Shown here piece by piece: positions 33,715 through 41,580 of a DNA stretch of 64,000 nt (positions are counted from its first letter, which is position 1; the number at the start of each line of letters is the position of its first letter). The notes under the pieces were generated by a model. The model searched no databases and was not told where the DNA came from. It saw only the letters and a program-made list of their open reading frames with translations. The stretch is from DASRDR01 sp035550795. GTDB lineage: Bacteria; Methylomirabilota; Methylomirabilia; Rokubacteriales; DASRDR01. Both the position numbers and the translations under genes were made by a program. The stretch lies in NCBI GenBank assembly GCA_035550795.1, contig DASZOL010000112.1:5879-69878 (forward strand), in the 5' to 3' direction.

Positions 33715-34548
33715 TCAGGCCTGGACGGCGGGCACCCAGGCCGTCGTGCGGCCGGCGATCGTCTCCCGGCGGATGGCGTCGCCGCGCCGGGTGACCCCCG
33801 GCCGGCGGCCCCATCGGCGATGGAAGAGCCATGACCCCGGGTAGCGATCGCTGTCCGCGCTGACGCGGACGGCCGTGCGGACGACCGAGCGGAGCCGGGC
33901 CCGAAGCCGGTCGAGCTCGGCGTCGGAGAGCGACCGGGCGGGACGCCGGGGCGCGATCCTCGCCTGGTGGAGCACCTCGTCGGCGATCCAGTTCCCGACG
34001 CCCGCCGCGAACGACTGGTCGAGCAGTAGCGCCTTGACGGCAACGGCGCGGGCGCGGGCGAGCGCGCGGAACCGTGCGGGGGAGGGCACGCCGAGGAGGG
34101 CGTCGAACCCGAGGGCGGCGATCGGAGGCTCGGCCGCGGGGTTGCGGCGAAGACGGATCCGGCCGAGCCGGCGGCCGTCGGCGATCGCGAGCTCGTGGCC
34201 GTCGTCGAGCGCCAGGCGAAGCTTGGTGAACCGGGGCGGCCATCCGGGCTCCGCGCGCCGGCCGCTCGACACGAGGCGCACGCTCCCCAGGCGCGAGGTG
34301 TGAAGGCCGCCGGCCATGCCGAAGTGCACGCAGAGCCAGGGCCGCCGGTCGAGCTCGAACCAGAGGTGCTTGCCGTGGCGCCGCACGGCGCCGACCCGCC
34401 GGCCGAGGAGGGCCCGGCGAATTCGCGCGGGCGGGACTCCCTCGAAGACAATCGGATCGTCCGTCGCGGCGACGCCGACGATGCGGTGGCCCGCCGCCAC
34501 GGCGGCGGCGGCGCGGCGGGCGGCCTCGACCTCCGGCAGCTCAGGCAC
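33715..34548 (-). CDS. Fpg/Nei-family DNA glycosylase lacking zinc-finger cysteines
   Basis: The 277-residue protein starts MPELPEVE, giving the catalytic Pro2 and Glu3, and has GKHLWFEL with the conserved Lys and NWIADEVLHQARI (helix-two-turn-helix). It would excise oxidised bases and nick abasic sites. The C-terminal region aligns with the usual zinc finger (GRRPGVTRRGDAIRRETIAGRTTAWVP, split here as family-like GRTT...), but all four Cys are replaced. Zincless fingers are known in NEIL1 and some plant and fungal Fpg proteins. It ends 6 bp from the cyclase remnant and converges with it. Confidence 0.88.
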   Translation of the reverse strand: MPELPEVEAARRAAAAVAAGHRIVGVAATDDPIVFEGVPPARIRRALLGRRVGAVRRHGKHLWFELDRRPWLCVHFGMAGGLHTSRLGSVRLVSSGRRAEPGWPPRFTKLRLALDDGHELAIADGRRLGRIRLRRNPAAEPPIAALGFDALLGVPSPARFRALARARAVAVKALLLDQSFAAGVGNWIADEVLHQARIAPRRPARSLSDAELDRLRARLRSVVRTAVRVSADSDRYPGSWLFHRRWGRRPGVTRRGDAIRRETIAGRTTAWVPAVQA

Positions 34549-34577
34549 GCGTCAAGCGGCGGGCCACGCCACGCCGG

Positions 34578-35771
34578 TCAGCCCTTGGCGATGAGGCAGA
34601 AGGTCGTCAGCGCCGCCACGGCGACGCCGAGGAGGCCGATCGCGGCCGCGAAGATCACGACGTACGAGCCCGTCCAGTCGTAGAGCGCCCCTGCCAGGGA
34701 GGGTCCGAGAGCCGACCCGAGGCTGTTGCCGATGCCCAGGAGTCCGAAGACCACGCCGTACTGGGCCGGCGACGCGATACGGCCGACCAGGACCGAGCCG
34801 ATCGTGGCCCGCGAGCCCATCGAGAGGAAGAGGAAGAGCACGTAGCCGTACGCGAGGAGGCGCGCGGGCCAGGCTTCCATTCCCAGGAGACAGACGAGCC
34901 CCAGGAACGTCGAGCCGAACGACACGAATCCCGCGAGCGGCGCGCCGACGCGATCGGACATGAGCCCGAACATGATGCGGCCGCTCGCCGCCAGCACGCC
35001 CCCGACCCCGAGCATGGCGGATGCGGCGCCTGCCGAGAACCCGCGCTCCGTCAGGTACAGGGTGTGCTGCGTCGTGGCGAGACCTCCGAAGATCGGCGGC
35101 ATCGTGAAGACCAGGAGCAGCAGCCAGAACGGCCTCGAGGACACCACCGCGCGCACCGTGGCATCGCCACGCTTGGGGCGGGCGACCGTCCGGCCGCCGG
35201 CAGTGCACAGGCGCGTCGGCAGGACGGCCCAGGCGAGTGGAATCAGGGCGGCCACGGCGGCCACGTACCCGGCGAGGGCCGCTCGCCAGCCGAAGCCGGT
35301 GATTGCCCACTGGCAGAGGGGCGCGAGCCCGTAGCCGGCCATCGCCCCGGAGAACGCGATGCCCATGGCGACGCCCCGGCGGCGGACGTAGGCGTCGGCC
35401 AGGAGCGCGGCCTGTGTCACCATGCCGGTCAGCCCGACCCCGATCCCGGCGCCCACCCCGACCGCGAGGGCGAACACGCGGAGCGTGCGGGCGACGGTTC
35501 CCACGCCGAACCCGAGCGTGGCCGCGGTCAGGCCGATCATCACGATGACGCGTGGGTTCCAGCGGGCGACGGCCCAGCCCGAGAGCGGGCCAAAGACCGC
35601 CCCGCCGACCCACATCAGGGTGATGGTGGAGGCCGTCGCGGCCCGGGAGCCGCCGAACTCCGCGAGGAGCGGCGGAAAGAAGACGGGAAACGTGTTGGTG
35701 ATCCCCGCCACGAGCAGCATGCAGGCGAATGCGAGCACGAGCCGCCCGCTGGCGAGGCTCTCCGAGGTCAC
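34578..35771 (-). CDS. MFS transporter
   Basis: The protein has about 397 residues and twelve predicted helices. The opening FACMLLVAGITNTFPVFFPPLL and the motif-A-like turn GPLSGWAVARWNPR between helices 2 and 3 mark an MFS of the monocarboxylate/oxalate-formate type. GTG at 35769-35771 is the first plausible start. The frame is open upstream without protein character. The next gene (cyclase) is divergent, so a linked acid-uptake role is conceivable, but the ligand is unknown. Confidence 0.88.
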   Translation of the reverse strand: MTSESLASGRLVLAFACMLLVAGITNTFPVFFPPLLAEFGGSRAATASTITLMWVGGAVFGPLSGWAVARWNPRVIVMIGLTAATLGFGVGTVARTLRVFALAVGVGAGIGVGLTGMVTQAALLADAYVRRRGVAMGIAFSGAMAGYGLAPLCQWAITGFGWRAALAGYVAAVAALIPLAWAVLPTRLCTAGGRTVARPKRGDATVRAVVSSRPFWLLLLVFTMPPIFGGLATTQHTLYLTERGFSAGAASAMLGVGGVLAASGRIMFGLMSDRVGAPLAGFVSFGSTFLGLVCLLGMEAWPARLLAYGYVLFLFLSMGSRATIGSVLVGRIASPAQYGVVFGLLGIGNSLGSALGPSLAGALYDWTGSYVVIFAAAIGLLGVAVAALTTFCLIAKG

Positions 35772-35799
35772 GTTCCGATTATGGCCGAGCGCGCGCCGG

Positions 35800-35828
35800 T
35801 TGACAGCGTCCGGTGCCGATCCTAGAGT
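35800..35828 (+). promoter_or_regulatory. sigma70-like promoter for the cyclase gene
   Basis: TTGACA (35800-35805) and TAGAGT (35823-35828) are separated by 17 bp, giving a start near 35835 and a leader of about 100 nt before the cyclase gene. Confidence 0.55.
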
Positions 35829-35933
35829 CGCCCGAGGTGCGGGCCCGGCGTGGCTCGTCGCGGACGACGGCTCTCCCGCCGCCCGGCGCGCCGCGCGACC
35901 GCACGTCAGACCACGACGGACCAGGGAGGTGTG

Positions 35934-36884
35934 ATGCCCGGACGGGTGCCGAGCGAGCGCGAGGTCATCGACTACGTGAAGACGCTGTCGAACTGGGGGC
36001 GCTGGGGTGCCGAGGACGAGCTGGGCACGATCAACCTCATCACCCCGGCCAAGCGGGTGGCCGCCGCGCGCCTGGTGCGCGACGGCGTCGCCGTCTCCGG
36101 CGCCCGGCCGATCGTCACCGACATCACGGCCGACACGACCTTCCAGTTCATGCGCTTCATGGTGGACAGCGGGGAGGGACGCGACACGGCGCCGCCCGAG
36201 CGCCTGCAGGCACGCCGGGGCGCCGGCGAGTTCATCGGCATGGTCTTCCACGGCTACACCGTGACCCACATCGACACGCCGGCCCATTTCTTCTGGGAGG
36301 GAAAGCTCTACAACGGCCGTTCCTGCAACCTCGTCACCTCCCGGGAGGGTGCGACCGTCGAGGCCGTCGAGCTGCTTCACGACGGCGTGGTGAGCCGGGG
36401 CGTGCTCCTGGACGTCGCGCGCACGCGGGGTGTCCGGTGGCTCGATCCGGGCGAGGGTGTCATGCCCGAGGACCTCGAGGCGTCCGAGCGGGCCGCGGGC
36501 GTCCGCGTCGAGGCGGGAGACATCCTGGTGGTCCGCACCGGATACTACGCCCGCCGGCTCGCCGAGGGTCCGACGCACCCGATGCAGGCGGGATCGCCCG
36601 GACCACACGCGGCACTGCTTCCGTGGCTCAAGGAGCGCGGCGTTGCCGTGTGGGGGAGCGATACGCACAACGACGTGGCGCCCACGCCGTATCCCTCCAT
36701 GGGCAGCCCGTTCCACATCGGCGCCCTCGTGGGCCAAGGCCTCTGGCTCATCGACAACATGAACCTCGAAGGCATCGCCAAGGCGTGCGCCGACCGTAGC
36801 CGGTGGGAATTCCTGCTGACGCTGGCGCCCCTCCGGCTCCGGAACGTCACCGGATCACCACTGAACCCGATCGCGCTCTTCTGA
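35934..36884 (+). CDS. Cyclase family protein (kynurenine-formamidase-like)
   Basis: The 316-residue protein has the family metal site HGYTVTHIDTPAHFFW (H-x-G-T-H-x-D-x-P-x-H-like spacing) and later RTGYYARR and AVWGSDTHND. GAEDELGTINLITP near the N-terminus is typical of the larger cyclases of this superfamily. Members hydrolyse formylkynurenine or related amides and lactones through a divalent metal. AGGGAGG lies six bases before the ATG. It has its own promoter at 35800. The MFS gene is divergent. Confidence 0.88.
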   Translation: MPGRVPSEREVIDYVKTLSNWGRWGAEDELGTINLITPAKRVAAARLVRDGVAVSGARPIVTDITADTTFQFMRFMVDSGEGRDTAPPERLQARRGAGEFIGMVFHGYTVTHIDTPAHFFWEGKLYNGRSCNLVTSREGATVEAVELLHDGVVSRGVLLDVARTRGVRWLDPGEGVMPEDLEASERAAGVRVEAGDILVVRTGYYARRLAEGPTHPMQAGSPGPHAALLPWLKERGVAVWGSDTHNDVAPTPYPSMGSPFHIGALVGQGLWLIDNMNLEGIAKACADRSRWEFLLTLAPLRLRNVTGSPLNPIALF

Positions 36885-36969
36885 GCGTGACGGGGTCGCG
36901 CCGGCCCAGCGCGCTGAGCGTGGCCGCACGGGTCGGCCCCGCTCGGGCTGCGTCTCCCCGCGATCCGCG

Positions 36970-37977
36970 CTACCGGACGGGGGTCCAGGCGCCCCGGTGA
37001 CGCGCCGACTCGGTCGCGGCGAGCGCGATCCGGAGCGCCATCAGCCCGTCGTGGCCGCCCGGGGTGACCGGCCTTCCAGACCGCACGGCCTCGACGAACG
37101 CCTGGAGCTCGGCGGCGTAGGCCTGGGCGAATCGCTCCGGGAAGTACGGCACGTAGTCGTGGTGGGCGCCGGCCTGGTCGTAACGGGTGATCGGCGTGTG
37201 CCGTTCGTAGCCCACCTTCAGCCCGCCGTGGTCGCCCAGCACCTCGGTCTGGATGTCGTAGCCGTAGCCCGACTGGCGCGAGTTCACGATCGACCCGAGC
37301 GTGCCCGAGGCGAACCGAATCGACAGGACGGTAGTGTCCCAGTCGTCCACCGCGCGGAAGGCGTCGGCCTGCGGGCCGAGCGCGGCGCCGATCGCGGAGA
37401 CCTCGGCCGCCTCGGACCCCGTGAGGAAGCGCGCCACGTCGATGTCGTGGATCGTCATGTCCACGAACTGCCCGCCGCACGTCGGGATGTAGTGGGGCGG
37501 CGGCGGATAGGGGTCGTAGCTCACCGAGCGGAGCAGGTGGAGCCGCCCGAGCTCGCCGGCCGCGATGCGGCGGCGCGCGTCGGCGAAGCCCGTGTCGTAC
37601 CGGCGCTGGAAGCCGATCTGGAGCGGGACGCCGCACTCCTTGACCACGGCGAGGGCGTGCTCCGTGGAGGCGACGTCGAGGGCGATGGGCTTCTCGCAGA
37701 AGATCGCCTTCCGCGCCCGCGCCGCCGCCTCGATCTGCCCCGCGTGCATGCCGGTCGGCGTGACGATGACGACGGCCTCGACCTCGCGGTCAGCGATGGC
37801 CTCCAGCGGGTCGGCGACCGCCCGGGCGCCGTAGCGGGCGCCGAGCTCCCGGGCGGCCGGCGCGGGGTCCGCGACGACGGCCAGGTGGACCTCCGGCAGG
37901 CTGGCGAGAGTCCGCGCGTGCGCCGCCCCGAGCCGGCCCGCTCCGAGCAGCGCGATGCCGAGCCGACGCGCGGCCAT
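36970..37977 (-). CDS. Gfo/Idh/MocA oxidoreductase (inositol 2-dehydrogenase-like)
   Basis: The 335-residue protein starts LGIALLGAGRLGAAHART (NAD loop), then VIVTPTGMHAGQI and FCEKPIALD with the conserved catalytic Lys. IGFQRRYDTGF and DMTIHDIDVARFL resemble inositol 2-dehydrogenases (IolG) most closely. Its ATG overlaps the stop of the upstream D-threonine-aldolase-like gene (ATGA), so the two are coupled. No other inositol genes are present, so the substrate remains open. Confidence 0.87.
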   Translation of the reverse strand: MAARRLGIALLGAGRLGAAHARTLASLPEVHLAVVADPAPAARELGARYGARAVADPLEAIADREVEAVVIVTPTGMHAGQIEAAARARKAIFCEKPIALDVASTEHALAVVKECGVPLQIGFQRRYDTGFADARRRIAAGELGRLHLLRSVSYDPYPPPPHYIPTCGGQFVDMTIHDIDVARFLTGSEAAEVSAIGAALGPQADAFRAVDDWDTTVLSIRFASGTLGSIVNSRQSGYGYDIQTEVLGDHGGLKVGYERHTPITRYDQAGAHHDYVPYFPERFAQAYAAELQAFVEAVRSGRPVTPGGHDGLMALRIALAATESARHRGAWTPVR

Positions 37978-39035
37978 CACCGCACTTTCCCGCGCGCGCT
38001 GACCGGCCAGACGAGCTCGACGTGGTCTCCCCGGACCCCCACCACCTCGTCCACCATGTTCGTCACGACGCAGCAGTGGTTCGGCACGACGTTGACGATG
38101 TCGCCCACCCCGGGACGCTCGGGGCACCGGGAGAGGTCAACCGTCCCGTGCTCCTCGGACACCGCCGTGATGGCGGCGTCCGGGTACTCGATGACGTGCC
38201 CGTAACCCGGCATCCCGTACTGGTCCGAGGTCAGGACCTTCGTGCCGCAGTCGAGGATCGCCCGCGCGTCGTTGGGACGGCTGACCACGGTGGCTCGCAC
38301 GCGCATCGCGCAGTTCGCCCACGTCGCCGTGCCTGAACGGACCGTCGCCGCGTCGTTGAACACGCAGGTCCCGGCCCGGTGCTCGGTCAGCATCGGGAAC
38401 TTGTCGACGCTGAAGAGGGCGGGCGTGCCGCCTCCCGACACGATCGGCACCGGGACGCCGGCGCGCTTGAACAGGTCGAGGGCGCGCTCGAAGAAGACCC
38501 GGGTGTCGGGATCGCGGTTCGGGAACGTCATGAGGCCCTGGAAGTCCATCCGCGGGCGCCGCATGACGACCTGGGCGAGGTCGAGAGCCGCCTCCGGTGT
38601 CTGCACGCCGTTTCGGGCGAAACCCGTGTCGCACTCGATCAGGAAGGGCACGTCCCGGCCGTGGCGGACCCCGGCCTCCGAGAGCCCGCGGGCGACCACG
38701 TCGTTATCGAGGACCACGGTCAGCCGCTTGACGCGCCGGGCGACCGCCATCAGGCGGTCGAGCTTGTCGCGGCCGAGGATGTTGAACGCGAGCAGCACGT
38801 CCGGCGTGACACCGTGATCCGCGAAGACCTCGATCTCCCCGATCTTCTGGCAGACGATCCCGCTCGCGCCGCCCTCGACCTGCATGCGTCCGATCGCGGG
38901 GATCTTGTGCGTCTTGATGTGGACGCGGTTCCCGATCCCATATCGGTCCAGGTGCGCCTGCACCCGGCGGATGTTGTCCTCCATGACGTCAAGGTGGATC
39001 GTGACCACCGGGGTATCGAGGTCCTGGACCTTCAT
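37977..39035 (-). CDS. DSD1/D-threonine-aldolase-like PLP enzyme
   Basis: The 352-residue protein is an alanine-racemase-type TIM barrel with the PLP Lys in IKTHKIPAIGRMQ (near residue 45), CDTGFARNG, and a C-terminal beta domain with VPNHCCVVTNMVDE. The latter aligns with the His-x-Cys metal site of D-threonine aldolases and D-serine dehydratases. Such enzymes cleave D-beta-hydroxy amino acids. GGAGGG precedes the ATG by seven bases. Coupled to the Gfo/Idh/MocA gene downstream. Confidence 0.88.
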   Translation of the reverse strand: MKVQDLDTPVVTIHLDVMEDNIRRVQAHLDRYGIGNRVHIKTHKIPAIGRMQVEGGASGIVCQKIGEIEVFADHGVTPDVLLAFNILGRDKLDRLMAVARRVKRLTVVLDNDVVARGLSEAGVRHGRDVPFLIECDTGFARNGVQTPEAALDLAQVVMRRPRMDFQGLMTFPNRDPDTRVFFERALDLFKRAGVPVPIVSGGGTPALFSVDKFPMLTEHRAGTCVFNDAATVRSGTATWANCAMRVRATVVSRPNDARAILDCGTKVLTSDQYGMPGYGHVIEYPDAAITAVSEEHGTVDLSRCPERPGVGDIVNVVPNHCCVVTNMVDEVVGVRGDHVELVWPVSARGKVR

Positions 39036-39147
39036 GCAATGCCCTCCTGGGTTCGAAGCGGCCGCGAGCGCGTTGCGCCGAAGCCCGCCCCCTTGCGGAG
39101 GCTTGGGCGACGGCCTCCAGGATGCGACGCAAGCACCTGCGCCTTCA

Positions 39148-39223
39148 AGGGGCATCGCGACAGGGGCATCGCGAACGGAGAATGGCCGGCGCGCTTGACA
39201 CTCGAGGAGCGTCCGCCCAGCAT
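39148..39223 (+). promoter_or_regulatory. Tandem 13-bp repeat beside a possible promoter
   Basis: AGGGGCATCGCGA occurs at 39148-39160 and again at 39162-39174, a 14-bp period. A consensus TTGACA follows at 39195-39200 with a weak -10 (CAGCAT, 39218-39223) 17 bp downstream. A direct repeat 20 bp upstream of a -35 looks like an activator site for the gene at 39257. Confidence 0.4.
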
Positions 39224-39256
39224 GGGGGCGCCAACGCATCCGCCGATTCGGGGGAC

Positions 39257-39820
39257 ATGAAGATGATGAGATGGGGATGGTTCCGCTTGCTGCCCGCCCT
39301 CGTCGCGGTGCTCCTCGGGAGCCCGGTGGGCGCCGCCGACCGGGAAGCCCGGAGCGACCTCGACGTCCTGGCCCTCTACGACCGGCTGACTCCCGGGATG
39401 TCCCTGCGCGACGTTGCGGCGGTGGCCGGGGGCCAGCTCGGGACGACGCCCGAGCCCGTCACGACCTGGGTCCTCTGGAACCCGATGCCCGACGGGAAGG
39501 GGACGGCGGTCCTCCGGGCCGCCTTCCAGGATGGGCGGGTCATCCGGCTCGAGTTCGAGTCGTTCGGCGTCGAGTACCGCCGGCTCGTCAAGGGCGCGGA
39601 CCCGTGGGTCGAGATCGCGAGCGACGAGCTCGCGCGAATCTGGCGACAGAACTGGAAGGCAGGGCGCGCGGCCGAGCGGTGCCGGAGCGCCCTCGACGCC
39701 TACCACCACGTGGTCCTGGGCGCCCAGGAGCGCCTCACCTCCGACGAGCAGCGGGCGTGGGCGCGGGCGCTGCTGCTGCGGCAGGAAGCGGAGCGGCACC
39801 TCCTGCCCAGCGCCCACTAG
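39257..39820 (+). CDS. Hypothetical secreted protein
   Basis: The 187-residue protein has an N-terminal signal (WFRLLPALVAVLLGSPVGAAD, cut here to its hydrophobic part, with AAD as likely cleavage site). It continues with LDVLALYDRLTPGMSLRDVAAVAGG, reminiscent of SmpA/BamE-like domains that begin with a TPGMSLxxV turn, and a mixed alpha/beta body with one Cys. It ends 8 bp before the enolase-superfamily gene and may be read with it. Function is unknown, and a BamE-like fold is only a suggestion. Confidence 0.72.
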   Translation: MKMMRWGWFRLLPALVAVLLGSPVGAADREARSDLDVLALYDRLTPGMSLRDVAAVAGGQLGTTPEPVTTWVLWNPMPDGKGTAVLRAAFQDGRVIRLEFESFGVEYRRLVKGADPWVEIASDELARIWRQNWKAGRAAERCRSALDAYHHVVLGAQERLTSDEQRAWARALLLRQEAERHLLPSAH

Positions 39821-39828
39821 AGCCGGCG

Positions 39829-40977
39829 GTGAAGGTCTCGGGGATTCGGCTCCACCTCGTGGAGTGCCGGTTGCCGGAGCCCCAGGGCACGGCGTCCGAG
39901 TTCATCGACCGGCGCGCCGCGCTCTTGGTCGAGGTGCGCAGTGACGAAGGCGTCGGGGGTTGGGGGGAGACCTGGCACTCGCCCCCCGCCGCCTGGACGC
40001 TCATCGAGACGGCACTGGCGCCCGCGATCCTGGGCCAGGACCCGATGGAGTACCGGCGGATCTGGGCGGCGATGCACGAGCGCCTCGGGTACGAGCGCCA
40101 GGGCCCCGGTCTGATGGCGCTGTCGGCCGTCGACATGGCGCTCTGGGATCTGCGCGGGCGCGCGCTGGGACAGCCCATCTGCCGGCTACTCGGCGGCCCG
40201 ATTCGGACTCGCGTGCCCGCCTACGCGAGCGGCCCCTACCTCCGGCCGGGCCGGGATCCCTACCGGGCCTACCGGCGAGAGGCCGAGCGGTTCATCGCTC
40301 CCGGCTTCCGCGCCATGAAGATGAGAATCGGAGTCGATCCCGCCGCGGACGGACGCGCCGCCAGCGCGGTGCGGAAGGTCGTCGGGCCCGACATCGTCCT
40401 GCTGGCCGACGCGAACCAGGGTTACACGGCTCGGCCCGCCATCGAGGCCGGGCGTCAGCTCGAGGCCGAGGGATTCGCGTGGCTCGAGGAGCCGGTCGCG
40501 CCAGACGACGTCGAGGGATACGCGCACGTGGCCGGGGCCCTGGGGCTGGCCGTCGTCGGCGGCGAGGCGCTCGGAGGGATCCGCGCGTTCCGGTCCTTCT
40601 TCGAGCGCAACGCCCTCGATGTCGCGCAGCCCGACCTCGCGATCGCCGGCGGCTTCACCGAGGTGACGCGCGTCGCCGCCCTCGCCGCGGCGTGGGAGGT
40701 GCCCGTCGTCCCCCACGTCTGGGGCACGGCGCTGAACCTCTATGCGTCCCTCCAGCTGTGCGCCGTCCTGCCGGGCTACCGGAGCCACACCCCGATGCCG
40801 TATCCGTGGTTCGAGTACGATCAGTCGCCGAACCCCCTGCGCGAGCTCTGGGGGGCGCCGGCGGTGGGGCCGGACGGCATGGTCGAGATCCCCCAGGGCC
40901 CCGGGCTCGGGATCGAGATCGACCCGCAGGCGTTCCAGCCCTATCTCCTGCGGCGCGGCGAGGTGACGCACGACTGA
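39829..40977 (+). CDS. Mandelate racemase/muconate-lactonizing enzyme (enolase superfamily)
   Basis: The 382-residue protein has a capping domain and TIM barrel. The barrel has AMKMRIG (Lys on strand 2), LLADANQGY, WLEEPV and GGEALGG, giving the three metal-binding acids, and PHVWGTALN with the acid/base His near the end. Members abstract the alpha proton of carboxylates, for example in sugar-acid dehydration. GTG start. Together with the nearby Gfo/Idh/MocA and D-hydroxyamino-acid enzymes it suggests sugar-acid or hydroxy-acid catabolism, though these lie on the other strand. Confidence 0.9.
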   Translation: MKVSGIRLHLVECRLPEPQGTASEFIDRRAALLVEVRSDEGVGGWGETWHSPPAAWTLIETALAPAILGQDPMEYRRIWAAMHERLGYERQGPGLMALSAVDMALWDLRGRALGQPICRLLGGPIRTRVPAYASGPYLRPGRDPYRAYRREAERFIAPGFRAMKMRIGVDPAADGRAASAVRKVVGPDIVLLADANQGYTARPAIEAGRQLEAEGFAWLEEPVAPDDVEGYAHVAGALGLAVVGGEALGGIRAFRSFFERNALDVAQPDLAIAGGFTEVTRVAALAAAWEVPVVPHVWGTALNLYASLQLCAVLPGYRSHTPMPYPWFEYDQSPNPLRELWGAPAVGPDGMVEIPQGPGLGIEIDPQAFQPYLLRRGEVTHD

Positions 40978-41049
40978 CTGCACCGGGCGGCGTCGCGGGA
41001 GCCCAGCCGGGACAGACCCCACCCGACCACGGTCTCGCCGCGCCGCGGT

Positions 41050-41380
41050 CCAGCGTGGCCACGGCAGCGGCATCAGGCGCTGGCTCCCCTGCCGGGGGCG
41101 CGAGACGCACAGTCCGAGCAGCCCTTTCCGCGTGTAGAGCCAGCCGAAGCCGCCCCACGGGCCACCGGCGCCGATGCGCATCCCCCAGCCGAACTCGCGA
41201 CGGAACGCCTCCCGGGAGACCCCGACGGCGTCGGCGATCTCACGGAGCAGCACGCTGCGAGCCGGCCCCCCGCGCGAGGAGCGCCCTCAGCGCCACGGCC
41301 AGAGGGACGAGGACCACGATCCACGTGAGGACGCAGATGTCCGTCGACATCCGAGGGAGGTGGAACCGGGTGGCCGGCAT
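41050..41380 (-). pseudogene. Broken PH-like membrane protein gene
   Basis: An ATG at 41380 with an excellent GGGAGGAT ribosome site begins a short protein with one membrane helix (CVLTWIVVLVPLAVALRALL), which stops at 41240. In another frame, directly after, comes REFGWGMRIGAGGPWGGFGWLYTRKGLLGL, split here only by reading, with the look of a bacterial PH-like domain following such a helix. That frame then runs on without a natural end. I read this as a gene with an internal deletion and frameshift. The family call is tentative. Confidence 0.4.
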
Positions 41381-41444
41381 CCACGATCCTCCCTGGTCCA
41401 CGGTCGATCCCTGGCAGGGCGGTCCCCGGGACGCACCCGACCGC

Positions 41445-41473
41445 TTGTCAGCGGTGCGAGCCCGGTCTACCAT
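41445..41473 (+). promoter_or_regulatory. Possible sigma70 promoter for the ABC receptor operon
   Basis: TTGTCA (41445-41450) and TACCAT (41468-41473) are spaced by 17 bp and lie about 100 bp before the receptor start codon. Confidence 0.4.
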
Positions 41474-41580
41474 CCTCCCCAACCGAGGCGGTCGTCGAAC
41501 CCTGACGACGGGATGACCCGGAGCACGAGGCCTTGTCCTCGGAATCCGGAGACTATCGACAATCACCAGGAGGGTCGCAT

